Position numbers and translations under genes: made by a program. A stretch of 64,000 nucleotides of DNA from Haloplanus vescus (GTDB taxonomy: Archaea > Halobacteriota > Halobacteria > Halobacteriales > Haloferacaceae): assembly GCF_900107665.1 (NCBI RefSeq), contig NZ_FNQT01000001.1, forward strand, positions 1,371,270 to 1,435,269. The letters are read 5' to 3'. Position 1 is the stretch's first letter; each line of letters opens with the position of its first letter. This document shows positions 16,360 to 25,530 of this stretch, piece after piece. Under the pieces are notes generated by a model. It was not told the DNA's origin and made no database searches. It worked only from the letters and a program-made list of their open reading frames with translations.

Positions 16360-16514
16360 GGCCAGATGTCTTACAGTAGCCGAGTCCCGCGCTTCTTATC
16401 CAATATCATACACTCGTTACTAATAAACGTTACTGAAGAACATCTAATAGAACTTCGAGATGGAAGGAAACACGAACGACGAACTACTAAGTACGCCACA
16501 AAGTAGGTTCACGC

Positions 16515-16772
16515 ATGACCAACGAGAAACACGAGCCATCCGAACACGAGGAGCGGGTCTTAGAGGTGCTGAAAGAGGGAAGAACATCTGCGGATCAACC
16601 ATGGGGATATACAACACCGTCTCGAGTAGCGGAGCGATTTAACCTGCCTCGGCAACGGGTAAATGAAGCGATAAATCGACTCACTGCGGCCGGCTGGATT
16701 AAACAAGTTGAAGAAAATGACACCCTAATCCGTGGCCTGTATATTTTTGTGGACGATCCACGTGAGAACTGA
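16515..16772 (+). CDS. winged-helix DNA-binding protein beside the origin
   Basis: 85 residues. EHEERVLEVLKEG forms helix 1, TPSRVAERFNLPRQRVNEAINRLTAAGWIKQV is a clear helix-turn-helix with recognition helix, and the LIRGLYIFVDDP end is the wing. It is a compact single-domain regulator. It lies about 100 bases upstream of the first origin repeat and points toward orc1/cdc6, so it may regulate replication genes or belong to an origin-associated set; that is inference from position. Confidence 0.7.
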   Translation: MTNEKHEPSEHEERVLEVLKEGRTSADQPWGYTTPSRVAERFNLPRQRVNEAINRLTAAGWIKQVEENDTLIRGLYIFVDDPREN

Positions 16773-16871
16773 GATGCAGAGTTCACGAAATCTTTTCCCT
16801 CCGTTATCTACTAATTGTGGCGCGTGTGCCGAGATCGTAGAGGCACACCTAACTGAGAAGATCAGCCATTC

Positions 16872-16898
16872 TCTCACACTCCACTGTGTCGAATGTTC
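16872..16898 (+). repeat. origin recognition box (ORB1)
   Basis: The 27-base element runs from TCTCACACTCC through ACTGTGTCGAATGTTC. It matches the element at 16946 and, in reverse complement, those at 18389-18561. Orc1/Cdc6-binding boxes of this general form (a TCxxAC-like part, a C-rich core and a GAA part) flank haloarchaeal origins. Confidence 0.75.
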
Positions 16899-16945
16899 TT
16901 TGACTACGCTATGGACAGGGGGTCATCTTATCTTTGCATGAGCCA

Positions 16946-16972
16946 TCTCACACCCCACTATGTCGAATGTTA
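16946..16972 (+). repeat. origin recognition box (ORB2)
   Basis: This element has the same orientation as ORB1 with a few substitutions, reading TCTCACACCCCACTATGTCG and then AATGTTA. Both elements are also preceded by a shared AGCCAT, so the repeat unit extends a little beyond the core box. Confidence 0.75.
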
Positions 16973-17060
16973 ATGCTTTCTCAGTCGTGAGATAGAACAT
17001 TCTATACCGTCCAATACAGCATATTTGTCTTTCACGGTATTAGGATATAATTTCAATTGA
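16973..17060. other. AT-rich stretch, candidate duplex-unwinding element
   Basis: Between ORB2 and a partial inverted box the sequence is strongly AT-rich (for example TATTAGGATATAATTTCAAT). An AT-rich segment between inverted ORBs beside an orc1/cdc6 gene is the usual haloarchaeal origin layout. Confidence 0.5.
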
Positions 17061-17084
17061 CGCATTCGACGCAGTGGTTTTATT
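17061..17084 (-). repeat. partial, inverted ORB-like element
   Basis: CGCATTCGACGCAGTGGTTT resembles the reverse-oriented boxes downstream of orc1 (ACATTCGACACAGTGGGGTG) but lacks the TGTGAGA end. It is placed on the far side of the AT-rich stretch from ORB1 and ORB2, as expected for the second arm of an origin. Confidence 0.45.
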
Positions 17085-17113
17085 ATCCAAGCATCAAGAG
17101 CTACACGTGACTG

Positions 17114-18334
17114 ATGCCGACGTTTACCCGTGATACCCAGATCTTCCGTAACGAGGATATGCTCCGGGACGATTATCAACCGAGCTCAATCACGGCTCGG
17201 GAGTCGGAATTGAATGCGTACAAAACCGCTCTCCAACCAGTAATTAACGGCGCACAGCCACGGAATATTTTCTTGTATGGGAAGACAGGTGTTGGGAAGA
17301 CAGCAGTCTCACGATATTTGCTCAAACAACTACAACAAGACTCAAGCCAATACGACGATGTATCACTCTCGGTATTTTGGCTGAACTGTACGAATCTCTC
17401 CTCATCATACCAAGTAGCAGTCAACCTCGTCAATACCCTCCGATCACCCGACGATCAAATCAGTACAACTGGCTATCCACAGCAGCGTGTCTTTGATCTC
17501 TTATATGATGAACTCGATACAGTCGGGGGAACAGTCTTGATCGTTCTTGATGAGATTGATCATATCGGGACCGATGATGAGATTCTGTATGAAATTCCGC
17601 GAGCACGCTCAAACGACTACCTGACAGAAACGAAACCCGGCGTAATCGGGATTAGCAACGATTTCGGTTTTCGAGACAATCTCTCGCCAAAAGTGAAAGA
17701 TACCCTCTGTGAAGAAGAGATCCATTTCTCACCGTACAATGCGCCCGAATTAGAAGCAATTCTTGAGCGTCGCGCGGAGGGTGCCCTCTTTGAAGATGCC
17801 ACTGAACCGGGCGTACTCGCACTATGTGCTGCAATCGCCGCCCAGGACACCGGAAGTGCGAGACAGGCGCTCGACTTGCTGTACCAAGCCGGTGAACTCG
17901 CACGATCGGTGGCCCGTGATCAAATCACCAAAGACGATGTCCACGACGCTCGGAACAAAATTGAGCGGAGCCAAATCGAACACGGCATGCGTGAACTAAC
18001 CCGACACGGGCATCTCTCTCTCGTGGCAGTCCTACAATTGGCGCTTGAGTCAGGGGATCCCTTTCGTGTGCGGGATATTTACCCACAATATCGGACTATT
18101 GCCGAGCAATCAGACATTGACCCCCTAGTTCGACGTCGCATGCACGATCACCTTGCCGATCTTGCAATGCTTGGCATTCTTGACCGTCGCTCTCGAAATG
18201 AAGGCCGTTCGGGTGGTCAATACTATGAATATGAATTTGCCGTTGATCTTGATCTTGTCGCCAAGGTCGTCAGTGACTTTGAGGGACTGACACTACCACG
18301 GTGTGTCATAAAATTAACCCAATCATTGGAATAA
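17114..18334 (+). CDS. orc1/cdc6: Orc1/Cdc6 replication initiator
   Basis: 406 residues. [21 protein letters not shown] and the [11 protein letters not shown] segment are typical of haloarchaeal Orc1/Cdc6. Walker A is [10 protein letters not shown] near residue 55, Walker [13 protein letters not shown] near 140, and sensor region [18 protein letters not shown] near 180. The lid domain and a C-terminal winged helix (from about 290: [37 protein letters not shown]) follow. It binds ORB repeats and opens the origin. Adjacent repeats suggest it initiates at this site. Codon use is less GC-rich than in the core genes. Confidence 0.95.
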   Translation: MPTFTRDTQIFRNEDMLRDDYQPSSITARESELNAYKTALQPVINGAQPRNIFLYGKTGVGKTAVSRYLLKQLQQDSSQYDDVSLSVFWLNCTNLSSSYQVAVNLVNTLRSPDDQISTTGYPQQRVFDLLYDELDTVGGTVLIVLDEIDHIGTDDEILYEIPRARSNDYLTETKPGVIGISNDFGFRDNLSPKVKDTLCEEEIHFSPYNAPELEAILERRAEGALFEDATEPGVLALCAAIAAQDTGSARQALDLLYQAGELARSVARDQITKDDVHDARNKIERSQIEHGMRELTRHGHLSLVAVLQLALESGDPFRVRDIYPQYRTIAEQSDIDPLVRRRMHDHLADLAMLGILDRRSRNEGRSGGQYYEYEFAVDLDLVAKVVSDFEGLTLPRCVIKLTQSLE

Positions 18335-18388
18335 ATAGGCAGTAACTGAGCATTACGGTAGTTCGCTTCGCTGGTAGGAATTTATCTG

Positions 18389-18415
18389 GAACACTCGACA
18401 CGGTGGGGTGTCAGA
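18389..18415 (-). repeat. origin recognition box (ORB3, reverse)
   Basis: GAACACTCGACACGGTGGGG then TGTCAGA is the reverse-oriented form of ORB1 with a few changes. It begins about 55 bases after the orc1/cdc6 stop. Confidence 0.65.
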
Positions 18416-18438
18416 CAGGACTCGACAACCTCTGAAAT

Positions 18439-18467
18439 AAACACTCGACATAGTGGAATGGTGAGAG
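18439..18467 (-). repeat. origin recognition box (ORB4, reverse)
   Basis: AAACACTCGACATAGTGGAA followed by TGGTGAGAG is the most divergent of the three downstream boxes, with an extra base in the C-rich part, but it keeps the TCGACA and GTGAGA ends. Confidence 0.55.
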
Positions 18468-18534
18468 ATTGATCTGAATAGTCGCTATGAACATTTGATA
18501 ACAAGATACTGCTTGAGAGGTGACGAACAGATGA

Positions 18535-18561
18535 GAACATTCGACACAGTGGGGTGTGAGA
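18535..18561 (-). repeat. origin recognition box (ORB5, reverse)
   Basis: Read on the minus strand, this box differs from ORB1 at a single position (TCTCACACC versus TCTCACACT). Inverted, near-identical boxes on the two sides of orc1/cdc6 are strong evidence of a real origin unit. Confidence 0.75.
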
Positions 18562-18739
18562 CAATACTTCCTCTGCAGTAGGGGCCACTAAATCAAGAAA
18601 TACCCCGACCTGATATCAGCGATGTACGGACAGTAATGACTCTTTACTGGATAGTCGCTTAATCCCAGTCCCGATGATACGGAATCCCCCTGTCCAAACC
18701 ATCTGCAAACTTCACAGTTCGACGGGCCGTGGTACGTCG

Positions 18740-18850
18740 TCAAATAGTGTAGACACCGAACACTACAGGATACAGAATGACAGCAATTATCACACCCATG
18801 ATCCCCGCTCCGACGTAGTCAAGCGAGGTCTGATGAACGTATCCATGTGA
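18740..18850 (-). pseudogene. possible remnant of a small membrane protein gene
   Basis: The minus-strand frame ending TGA at 18740-18742 reads HGYVHQTSLDYVGAGIMGVI, then IAVILYPVVFGVYTI: a soluble start plus one clean transmembrane helix, convincing as protein. The frame has an in-frame stop shortly upstream and no good start codon before the helix (first ATG at 18799, inside it). It may be a truncated gene or use an unusual start. The remaining bases between 18335 and 18893 hold the ORB elements and nothing else I recognise. Confidence 0.3.
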
Positions 18851-18893
18851 GCGAGTGCGCTCACACCACCATTAAACGGATACGGAAGAAGTA

Positions 18894-19229
18894 TCACGGG
18901 TCGGTGTCCTGCTCTGCACCGCGTCGAACGGCGTCTCGATGTCGCTGTGCGATCGGATCGATATCAGCGTTGAGTGATGTCGAGGCGTCGTTCGTTGGGG
19001 CAGTCTCCACAACGAGCGTTTCCAACCGATCGAGTACCCTCTGTGGGTCGGCCTCCGGTTCAACGATCACTTTCCCGTCCTCAGTCCGAACCGTCACTTC
19101 GGTGCCAGGTTCGAGACAGAGTCGTTCCCGGATCCGCTGTGGAAGGATGATCCGCCCCTTCGAATCAATCGTCGGCACATTCTCACATACAGTGGGAATG
19201 GAATTAATCGCTTTGCTCGGCAGCATCAC
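18894..19229 (-). CDS. AbrB/SpoVT-type DNA-binding protein
   Basis: 111 residues. The swapped-hairpin AbrB domain is at about residues 18-55: VPTIDSKGRIILPQRIRERLCLEPGTEVTVRTEDGKV in two halves. A C-terminal tail (VLDRLETLVV, then DPIAQRHRDAVRRG) is helical and could bind a toxin partner. Such proteins are often VapB-type antitoxins, but no PIN gene follows within 150 bases. The true start could be the later GTG (VPTIDSKG), since the first 17 residues look atypical. Confidence 0.75.
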   Translation of the reverse strand: MMLPSKAINSIPTVCENVPTIDSKGRIILPQRIRERLCLEPGTEVTVRTEDGKVIVEPEADPQRVLDRLETLVVETAPTNDASTSLNADIDPIAQRHRDAVRRGAEQDTDP

Positions 19230-19364
19230 TCCGGTAGATAACTATTCAGAACCGTATGAGTCAGTTTGGACACCTCGAAAGTCCTTACATCGACAAATCA
19301 CGGGGTGAGCTGAGGAGTTAGTGCCGCCACTAATCCACCGATATAGAAACAGTAGGTGTATTTC

Positions 19365-21167
19365 TCACTCGACAGTCACACTTTTGGCGAGATTCCGAGG
19401 TTTATCGATCGGGCGGCCTTTCTCGTTGGCGACGTGATAGGCAAACAGTTGGAGGGCGACGTTGGCGACAAGTGGTTCAAGTAGGCCACACTCCGGAATT
19501 TCGAAGGTCGTGTTAAGATCATCCGTCAGTTGGTCATCACTCGTTACACCGAGCACTGGCGCTCCGCGGGATTCGACCTCCTTGACGTTGTGAACAGTCT
19601 TCTCGGCGGCAGCATTATTCGTAAGGATCGCAAGCACTGGCGTCTCTGGAGTGACAAGCGCAAGTGGTCCATGCTTGAGTTCGCCCGCGGCAAAGCCCTC
19701 GGCGTGGTCGTAGGAGATCTCTTTGAGTTTGAGGGCACTCTCAAGGGCCACTGGGTACGCCGCGCTACGTCCAATGTAGAAAAACGCATCACTGTCAGCG
19801 TAGGTCGCTGCCGCCTGCTTCATCGTGGCTTCCTGATCAAGGACCTGCTGGACGGCCCCAGGAAGGGTACGAAGACTCCCAAGGAGATCGGCCGCAGTTT
19901 GTGAATTGAGCACATCCCGGAGCTGGCCGATATGGACAGTTAGCAGTACGGTGGTGGCAACTTGCGAGACAAAGGTCTTGGTTGCAGCGACACCGATCTC
20001 GGGGCCGGCGCGAATAAAGACCGTATCATCAGCATCACGCGTGACAGTACTCCCAAGCGTGTTCGTGAGTGCGAGTGTTTGTGCGCCTTCGTGTGCGGCA
20101 GCTCGAAGTGCAGAGAGTGTATCTGCAGTTTCCCCACTTTGCGTGATGGCAAGGACAAGGGTTCGCCACGGATCGCGACCCCCGTTGAACGTGTATTCAC
20201 TTGCGATGTGTACCGTCACGCGGACTCCAGCATGCGTCTCTAGGAGCTCTTTGGCGTAGAGCCCAGCATGATATGAGGTCCCACAGGCAACGATTTGAAT
20301 CTCTTCGATTGATTGCAAGTACTCATCGGGCAGATCGATATCGAGATCAACGGCAGGTGCAAAGTCATCGATACGCCCCGAGATCGCCTGTCTGAGCGCC
20401 CGTGGCTGTTCGTGAATCTCTTTGAGCATATAGTGCTCGTAGCCACTCTTGCCAGCTGCTTCGGCATCCCACTCTAGAGTTTCCGTTTCTCGCTCAACCT
20501 GCTCGCCGTCATTGTAGATTGTGATTGTGTCAGGGGTGATCCGAGCAATATCGCCCGATTCTAAGTAGGTCACACGATTCGTATGCTCGATAAATGCCGT
20601 GGCGTCGCTACCGATGAACGTCGCATCTTCACCATGGCCCAGGAGCAGTGGGCTATCCTCTCGAGCGACAACAATTTCATCCTGCCCCGCTACGACAGCA
20701 GCAATCGCGTAACTCCCTTCCAACTGGTCGGTGGTCCGTTGGACGGCACTCAACAACGAGATACCAGCCTCCAAGTGGGACTCGATAAGATGTGGGATTA
20801 CCTCGGTATCGGTCTCACTTTGGAAGACGTGCTGGTCACTCAGCTCCGCCTTGAGAGCTTCATAGTTGTCGATAATGCCATTATGTACAACCGCGACCTC
20901 ACCAGTACAGTCCGTATGCGGATGGGCGTTCGTTTGCGTGGGCTCACCATGAGTGCTCCAGCGCGTGTGTCCAATCCCGATCGTTGCGTCATTCGCATGG
21001 GGAGCAGTAAGTGCATCCACTTGGCCAGCCGTTTTGGCAAGCGTAAGAGTTCCTCCAGCAAGAGCGATCCCAGCGGAGTCATAGCCCCGGTATTCGAGAT
21101 TTTTGAGTCCCTCATGTACCATACGCCCCGTGTCATCCGGCCCGATATAGCCGATAATCCCACACAT
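19365..21167 (-). CDS. glmS: glutamine-fructose-6-phosphate aminotransferase
   Basis: 600 residues. The class II glutamine amidotransferase domain starts with the catalytic Cys2 (MCGIIGYIGPDDTG) and carries HTRWSTHGEPTQ near residue 70 and HNGIIDNY near 95. Two SIS sugar-isomerase domains follow (ACGTSYHAG near 290, TQSGETADTLSAL near 335, and SALKLKEISYDHAEGF near 480), ending DKPRNLAKSVTVE, the classical GlmS C-terminus. It makes glucosamine-6-phosphate, the entry to UDP-GlcNAc. The next gene upstream is a GlmU-like enzyme, with only 5 bases between them. Confidence 0.97.
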   Translation of the reverse strand: MCGIIGYIGPDDTGRMVHEGLKNLEYRGYDSAGIALAGGTLTLAKTAGQVDALTAPHANDATIGIGHTRWSTHGEPTQTNAHPHTDCTGEVAVVHNGIIDNYEALKAELSDQHVFQSETDTEVIPHLIESHLEAGISLLSAVQRTTDQLEGSYAIAAVVAGQDEIVVAREDSPLLLGHGEDATFIGSDATAFIEHTNRVTYLESGDIARITPDTITIYNDGEQVERETETLEWDAEAAGKSGYEHYMLKEIHEQPRALRQAISGRIDDFAPAVDLDIDLPDEYLQSIEEIQIVACGTSYHAGLYAKELLETHAGVRVTVHIASEYTFNGGRDPWRTLVLAITQSGETADTLSALRAAAHEGAQTLALTNTLGSTVTRDADDTVFIRAGPEIGVAATKTFVSQVATTVLLTVHIGQLRDVLNSQTAADLLGSLRTLPGAVQQVLDQEATMKQAAATYADSDAFFYIGRSAAYPVALESALKLKEISYDHAEGFAAGELKHGPLALVTPETPVLAILTNNAAAEKTVHNVKEVESRGAPVLGVTSDDQLTDDLNTTFEIPECGLLEPLVANVALQLFAYHVANEKGRPIDKPRNLAKSVTVE

Positions 21168-21172
21168 ACGTA

Positions 21173-22339
21173 TTATCCCCCTTGGACGTGACTGCTGTCG
21201 TCAATCCGTCCGACAACGGACGTCCCGCTATCGATTGTCGCATCGTTTCCGACAATCGTGCCCGGTCGGACGGTCACGTTACCCCCAATTGTAACATTGT
21301 CGCCTATAAGCCCACCGAGTGTGACATCGCGGTAGACCCTGTCTTCAAGCACAAGATCAGTACATCCACCTTCAACCGTGGTATTAGGCCCGATACTCGT
21401 GTTTGCACCAACGATACAGTCAGTCACGACCGCCCCATGTTCGATTGTGACGTCATCCAAGAGCACCGCTCGTTCCAGGGTGACACCAGCACCGACAGTG
21501 ACATTGTTACCGATACTTACCCCGCGAAGCACGGTGGTCTGTGGATAAATCACAGCATTATCACCAATCGCTGTTGCCGCTCTCACAACAGCAGATTCAT
21601 CGATAGTAGCCGTTTCTGGGTCCGTTACTGACTTGCCTTGTGTATCAAGCAGCGTTTGGTTAACAGTAAGCAAATCCCACGGTTCTGAGACATCTAACCA
21701 CCGTCCTTGATACCGAACTGCTTCCAGTCGCTGCTCCTCAATGAATGTCCCCAACGCATCTGTCAATGCTTGTTCGCCATGCGTATCAAGCCGGCGTATT
21801 GCAGCAAAGACTTCGGGACTAAATGCATAGACACCGGCGTTGACGTAATTAGATGTTGTATGGTCAGAGTGAGGACGTTCCGTCAGACCCGTCACGGTCT
21901 GGCCAGTAAGTTCGACAACACCGTATCGGCTTGGGCGTTCAGTCCGCGTAATCGCCATAGTGGGTTCGGCAGTCGTTTCGTGTCGTTCGATAACTGCATC
22001 AATGAGACCGGGCTTGATGAGTCGGTCTCCATTCAACGCCACAAATGAATCACCTACCGATGATTCAGCCTGCAATAAGGCGTGTCCCGTCCCGAGCTGT
22101 GGCTCCTGAACGATATAGGAGATACTGAGGTCACGATAGCTATCCCCAAAGTAACTCTGAATACGGTCCCGATTTGAGCCGACGATCAAGAGTGCCTCAG
22201 TAATATCCGTCTGAGTGAGGGCCTCGAGAACGTGTTCGAGAATTGGTCTATTCGCAACCGGGAGCATGGGCTTCGGCCGGATCTCTGTGAGTGGCCACAA
22301 TCGACGCCCCTTCCCTGCTGCGAGTACGACTGCTTTCAT
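21173..22339 (-). CDS. GlmU-like sugar-1-phosphate nucleotidylyltransferase/acyltransferase
   Basis: 388 residues from the ATG at 22339 (a GTG two codons earlier is possible). The N-terminal Rossmann nucleotidyltransferase motif is MKAVVLAAGKGRRLWPLTEIRPKP in two parts, with VALNGDRLI near residue 95 and GRWLDVSEPWDLLTVN near 215. From about residue 245 to the end there are hexapeptide left-handed beta-helix repeats (IGDNAVIYPQ, IGNNVTVGAG, IGPNTTVEGG). In archaea this two-domain form can be UTP:GlcNAc-1-P uridylyltransferase with GlcN-1-P acetyltransferase activity. Adjacency to glmS supports UDP-GlcNAc synthesis. Confidence 0.9.
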   Translation of the reverse strand: MKAVVLAAGKGRRLWPLTEIRPKPMLPVANRPILEHVLEALTQTDITEALLIVGSNRDRIQSYFGDSYRDLSISYIVQEPQLGTGHALLQAESSVGDSFVALNGDRLIKPGLIDAVIERHETTAEPTMAITRTERPSRYGVVELTGQTVTGLTERPHSDHTTSNYVNAGVYAFSPEVFAAIRRLDTHGEQALTDALGTFIEEQRLEAVRYQGRWLDVSEPWDLLTVNQTLLDTQGKSVTDPETATIDESAVVRAATAIGDNAVIYPQTTVLRGVSIGNNVTVGAGVTLERAVLLDDVTIEHGAVVTDCIVGANTSIGPNTTVEGGCTDLVLEDRVYRDVTLGGLIGDNVTIGGNVTVRPGTIVGNDATIDSGTSVVGRIDDSSHVQGG

Positions 22340-22439
22340 ACACACTAATGCTCAGTATCGCGCATAGGCCTTCGGGACATACCTGCAAGTGCGTAATATT
22401 CTCTTTTCCCACGAAAGGATGACTTCCGCTTGCTACGTG

Positions 22440-22856
22440 TCATCGATATTTGTCCTGCGATCCACTCCGTTCCTCTGGGAGCTCAGGTGGTTCAAATAGT
22501 GCGATGACGAGTTTGCCTACACGTGTCTCGGCAGCGCGTTCACCGAGCGTAATGACACTATTGATGCCACGCTTGAGCGCCGATTGACGGTACCACGGTA
22601 CCAGCATCTCGATCACCAGGTCAAGGAGAGCGATGACCGGGCCAACAGTACGAGTCTCACGGAGGTCAATAACGATGATCTCGGGCTCCGGTTCGGCAGT
22701 CAGCCAGTTATAGATCCAAGAATTTCGGACTATCTTCGTGGTCCTGTTGGCAGCCAATTCAACGAGATTCATGAGCCGGGATCTATCGACTGCACGGCTC
22801 ATTCGTTCGGTGTAGGCAACCAATATCTTGAGCACCAACGAACTCTTGGCCGACAT
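22440..22856 (-). CDS. haloarchaeal hypothetical protein
   Basis: 138 residues. The middle (RTTKIVRNSWIYNWLTAEPEPEIIVIDLRET near residue 37) followed by a hydrophobic stretch (VGPVIALLDLVIEMLVP) suggests a membrane-associated protein with a short beta-strand segment. It lies next to the DUF4330-type gene on the same strand; the pairing of two membrane-associated proteins suggests shared function in the envelope. I recognise no catalytic motif. Confidence 0.65.
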   Translation of the reverse strand: MSAKSSLVLKILVAYTERMSRAVDRSRLMNLVELAANRTTKIVRNSWIYNWLTAEPEPEIIVIDLRETRTVGPVIALLDLVIEMLVPWYRQSALKRGINSVITLGERAAETRVGKLVIALFEPPELPEERSGSQDKYR

Positions 22857-22917
22857 CTATTCACATAGTACAGTAGAAGCAGTATGTCGATTTCGATACT
22901 GCTCTTGTGAACACCGA

Positions 22918-24012
22918 TTAGCCGCCGATATTGACTACCGTCGCTTCAACTATGATCGTTCCGAGATCGATAACGACCGTTGAGCCCTGACGGAGAGACT
23001 GACCCTTGAACATGAGGCCGGTAGTCGTCTGACGGAGCCGGAGGTCAGCCGTGATAGTCACCGTCCGGTTGTACGGATGATCGACGACATTGACGCTCCC
23101 GTTTTCGGCAGTTGCGATAATGATCGAGGGTTCGGTCTCGACATCAATGATGCGAGCGACCGTCTCGCCCCCCGAGCGCTCAGTCATGCCAGGCTGGATG
23201 GCATCGGCAAAGTTATCACGGACATCGTACAGCTGGAGTGTTACCGTCTGTTTAGTGGCCGAGCCGCGAGATTCGAGCGTCCCGACACGCTCAATCTGGC
23301 CGTTGAAAGTATACATATCAGTGGAGAGTGTCACCGTCTGCCCGGACCTGACAGGCGTGTTGCCAAAGCGAGATCCGCCGGAGTGCATGTACGTCTCTAG
23401 GGTGGCTCCGACAACGACACGCCGTTGATTCGGATCGGCAGTTGCGTAGACGGTGACATTCTCGATGGCAGCGACAGTGCGTCCACCAAGGCGAATCTCG
23501 TCGCCTTTGGTTACTTCCTCAGCGTTAGCGGCCGACATGGTGTCGCTGAGGACGACGTTCGTCTGCTTGGTGGAGAGTGAGTCACCTCTACCGACTGCCC
23601 TGATGCGGCCGTCGATCTGGTAGGTCGACGTGGCAATATCGAGTGTACGACCAAGCCGTGGAGGCGCGTTCGCATACTCAATGCCCCCGCGGCTGGCGGG
23701 ACCACGGAGCTCGGCCCGGATGATGACTTGAGTTTGGTTTTCCTGTGGTGTGATGTGGACATCAGTAATGGTGATCTGGCTTTGCTCGGTCGGATTGTAC
23801 GTGTCGCCCTCATTGATCGCATCGATGAGGTAATCTGGCTGTGTACCCAGATCAAGAGTGACATGGGTCGTTCCGATATCCGGCCCCTCTGGCTCAGGCT
23901 GGAGGACGAACGCTACGCCAGCGACGACGACTGCGAGTACGAGTAGAACGACCAGCGTGTCGACGACGTTGACGATACCGAAAAGGTTCCCGTCGTCGTC
24001 AATGAGTTCCAT
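22918..24012 (-). CDS. DUF4330-type membrane-anchored protein
   Basis: 364 residues from the ATG at 24012. MELIDDDGNLFGIVNVVDTL followed by a single membrane helix (VVLLVLAVVVAGVAFVL) is the signature start of DUF4330 proteins. The rest is extracytoplasmic beta-rich sequence with repeated units of about 90 residues (GDEIRLGGRTVAAIENVTVYA, GQTVTLSTDMYTFNGQIERVG, LRQGSTVVIDLGTIIVEATVV). DUF4330 proteins often sit in polysaccharide or glycosylation clusters; the function is unknown. Confidence 0.85.
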   Translation of the reverse strand: MELIDDDGNLFGIVNVVDTLVVLLVLAVVVAGVAFVLQPEPEGPDIGTTHVTLDLGTQPDYLIDAINEGDTYNPTEQSQITITDVHITPQENQTQVIIRAELRGPASRGGIEYANAPPRLGRTLDIATSTYQIDGRIRAVGRGDSLSTKQTNVVLSDTMSAANAEEVTKGDEIRLGGRTVAAIENVTVYATADPNQRRVVVGATLETYMHSGGSRFGNTPVRSGQTVTLSTDMYTFNGQIERVGTLESRGSATKQTVTLQLYDVRDNFADAIQPGMTERSGGETVARIIDVETEPSIIIATAENGSVNVVDHPYNRTVTITADLRLRQTTTGLMFKGQSLRQGSTVVIDLGTIIVEATVVNIGG

Positions 24013-24084
24013 AGATGCGATCACCGGTCATGCTGATCGTGATTGGTTGACAGAGTAGCAAAACGGTTCCGGAAGACGTATTGT

Positions 24085-25017
24085 TTAGTCGCGGTAGTAG
24101 GGGATAGTCTGTTTGAGTCCTTCTTCGAATCCGACCTTGGGCTCGTAGCCGAGCACATCTTGAATTTTCGAGATGTCAGCATGAGAGTGTCGTACATCGC
24201 CGGGCCGGGGGTCATCGTAGATTGGGTCAATGTCAGTATTGAGGATATCATTAAGAGTATCGACAACTTCGTTGACTGTGACTCGACCGCCGCAACCGAC
24301 GTTGAATGCTTCGCCAGTGGCGTCCCCCTCAGCGGCAAGGATGTTCGCTTGGACGGCGTTGTCGATATACGTGAAGTCACGAGACTGTTCGCCATCGCCA
24401 TAGATAACCGGACGCTCGCCGTCAAGCATCAGGTCGATGAACTTCGGGATGACAGCAGCGTAGTCGCCGTTGGGATCCTGCCGTGGCCCGAAGATGTTGA
24501 AATAACGGAGTGCGGCCGTATCGATATCGTAAAAGTGTCTGAACTGGAGTGCGAGTTTCTCTGTATAGTACTTCGAGAGTGCGTAGGGTGATTCAGGCAG
24601 GGACTCCATGTGCTCGACCTTTGGGAGTTGTTCAGTTGAGCCATAGACTGACGAGGAGGAAGCGACGACGACGGTATCGACATCGGCGTGGCGCGCCGCG
24701 TTGAGAACGTTCGCTGTCCCCGTACAGTTGGCGTCGGTAGTAGCAACGGGATCATCAACGCTCCGCGGGACGGAGGGAATTGCGGCTTGGTGGAACACGT
24801 AATCGACACCGTCAGTGGCCTCAGCCATTGCATCGACATCACGGATATCCGCCTCATGGAACGTGAAGTCGTCGTTAGTGTGGAGTGCATCGAGGTTCTG
24901 TTCACGTCCAGTGGTGAGGTTGTCGACGCCGCGGACGTCGTAGCCGCGGTTTAATAGTTCGTCAGCGAGATTTGACCCGATGAATCCAGCAACTCCGGTG
25001 ATAAGTGCAGTCGGCAT
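24085..25017 (-). CDS. NAD-dependent nucleotide-sugar epimerase (GalE-like)
   Basis: 310 residues, extended SDR. NAD motif GVAGFIGSNL near residue 8, DNLTTGREQNLD near 35, ASSSSVYGS near 118, catalytic YALSK (Tyr near 145), RYFNIFGPRQDP near 170 and a sugar-binding C-terminal part (DFTYIDNAVQANIL). UDP-glucose or UDP-GlcNAc 4-epimerases are the likely roles. It is one of three epimerase/dehydratase-type SDR genes in the glycan region. Confidence 0.92.
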   Translation of the reverse strand: MPTALITGVAGFIGSNLADELLNRGYDVRGVDNLTTGREQNLDALHTNDDFTFHEADIRDVDAMAEATDGVDYVFHQAAIPSVPRSVDDPVATTDANCTGTANVLNAARHADVDTVVVASSSSVYGSTEQLPKVEHMESLPESPYALSKYYTEKLALQFRHFYDIDTAALRYFNIFGPRQDPNGDYAAVIPKFIDLMLDGERPVIYGDGEQSRDFTYIDNAVQANILAAEGDATGEAFNVGCGGRVTVNEVVDTLNDILNTDIDPIYDDPRPGDVRHSHADISKIQDVLGYEPKVGFEEGLKQTIPYYRD

Positions 25018-25302
25018 ACGTTACGATTTTCATGATATGGAATGGGTCTGTCGACTTCGACTGCGGAGAGCAATCAGATACTGGTTAGGAGCGATGACAC
25101 CGCTACGTGCTTGACGAACTGGGGCCTGCGCGATGGTCATTGTACTGGTGGCAGTGGTCGTGGTCACCGAGATATGTCGATAGAGATCCTAGTGGCTTTG
25201 AGGGTGTTTGTGGTGTCTGTGATGCTGGCTGCGTTTGGTGATAGCGGCGATGAGGTAGTTGATAGCGAAGCAATTAGTTGAAATTTGCGTTAGGTAGTAT
25301 GC
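25018..25302. other. intergenic region with no recognised gene
   Basis: 285 bases between the epimerase start and a small minus-strand frame. A 79-codon plus-strand frame here has no domain and atypical composition, so I do not call it. Confidence 0.4.
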
Positions 25303-25530
25303 TTAGGCGTCTCCTTTGTGGAGTATCTTGTGCGCGTGATACCGACAGAATTTTCCCTTCCCAGGAATTCGTTGCATGGCTTCCACTGGGTAGCACTCCG
25401 GGTGTTGACAGCGATTGTTCATACTACTGGCATCCATCCGATTATAGATAGTAATTCGCACCCTACTATCATAACCGACATCCAACTCTACTGTAGCTGT
25501 CTTCGGATATGGAACACAATCCAAAGACAT
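25303..25530 (-). CDS. small Cys/His-rich putative zinc-binding protein
   Basis: 75 residues, or about 38 if it starts at the internal ATG. The end MNNRCQHPECYPVEAMQRIP and KFCRYHAHKILHKGD places C-x4-C and C-x2-H in a zinc-finger-like order. Similar Cys-x-x-x-x-Cys...C-R-x-H modules occur in small haloarchaeal proteins. The first 37 residues are unremarkable. It lies between two glycan genes, alone on its strand spacing. Moderate doubt remains that it is expressed. Confidence 0.4.
   Translation of the reverse strand: MSLDCVPYPKTATVELDVGYDSRVRITIYNRMDASSMNNRCQHPECYPVEAMQRIPGKGKFCRYHAHKILHKGDA

Noticed and set aside
25042..25281. 79-codon plus-strand frame between two glycan genes
   Set aside because: No domain, odd composition and no neighbour support.
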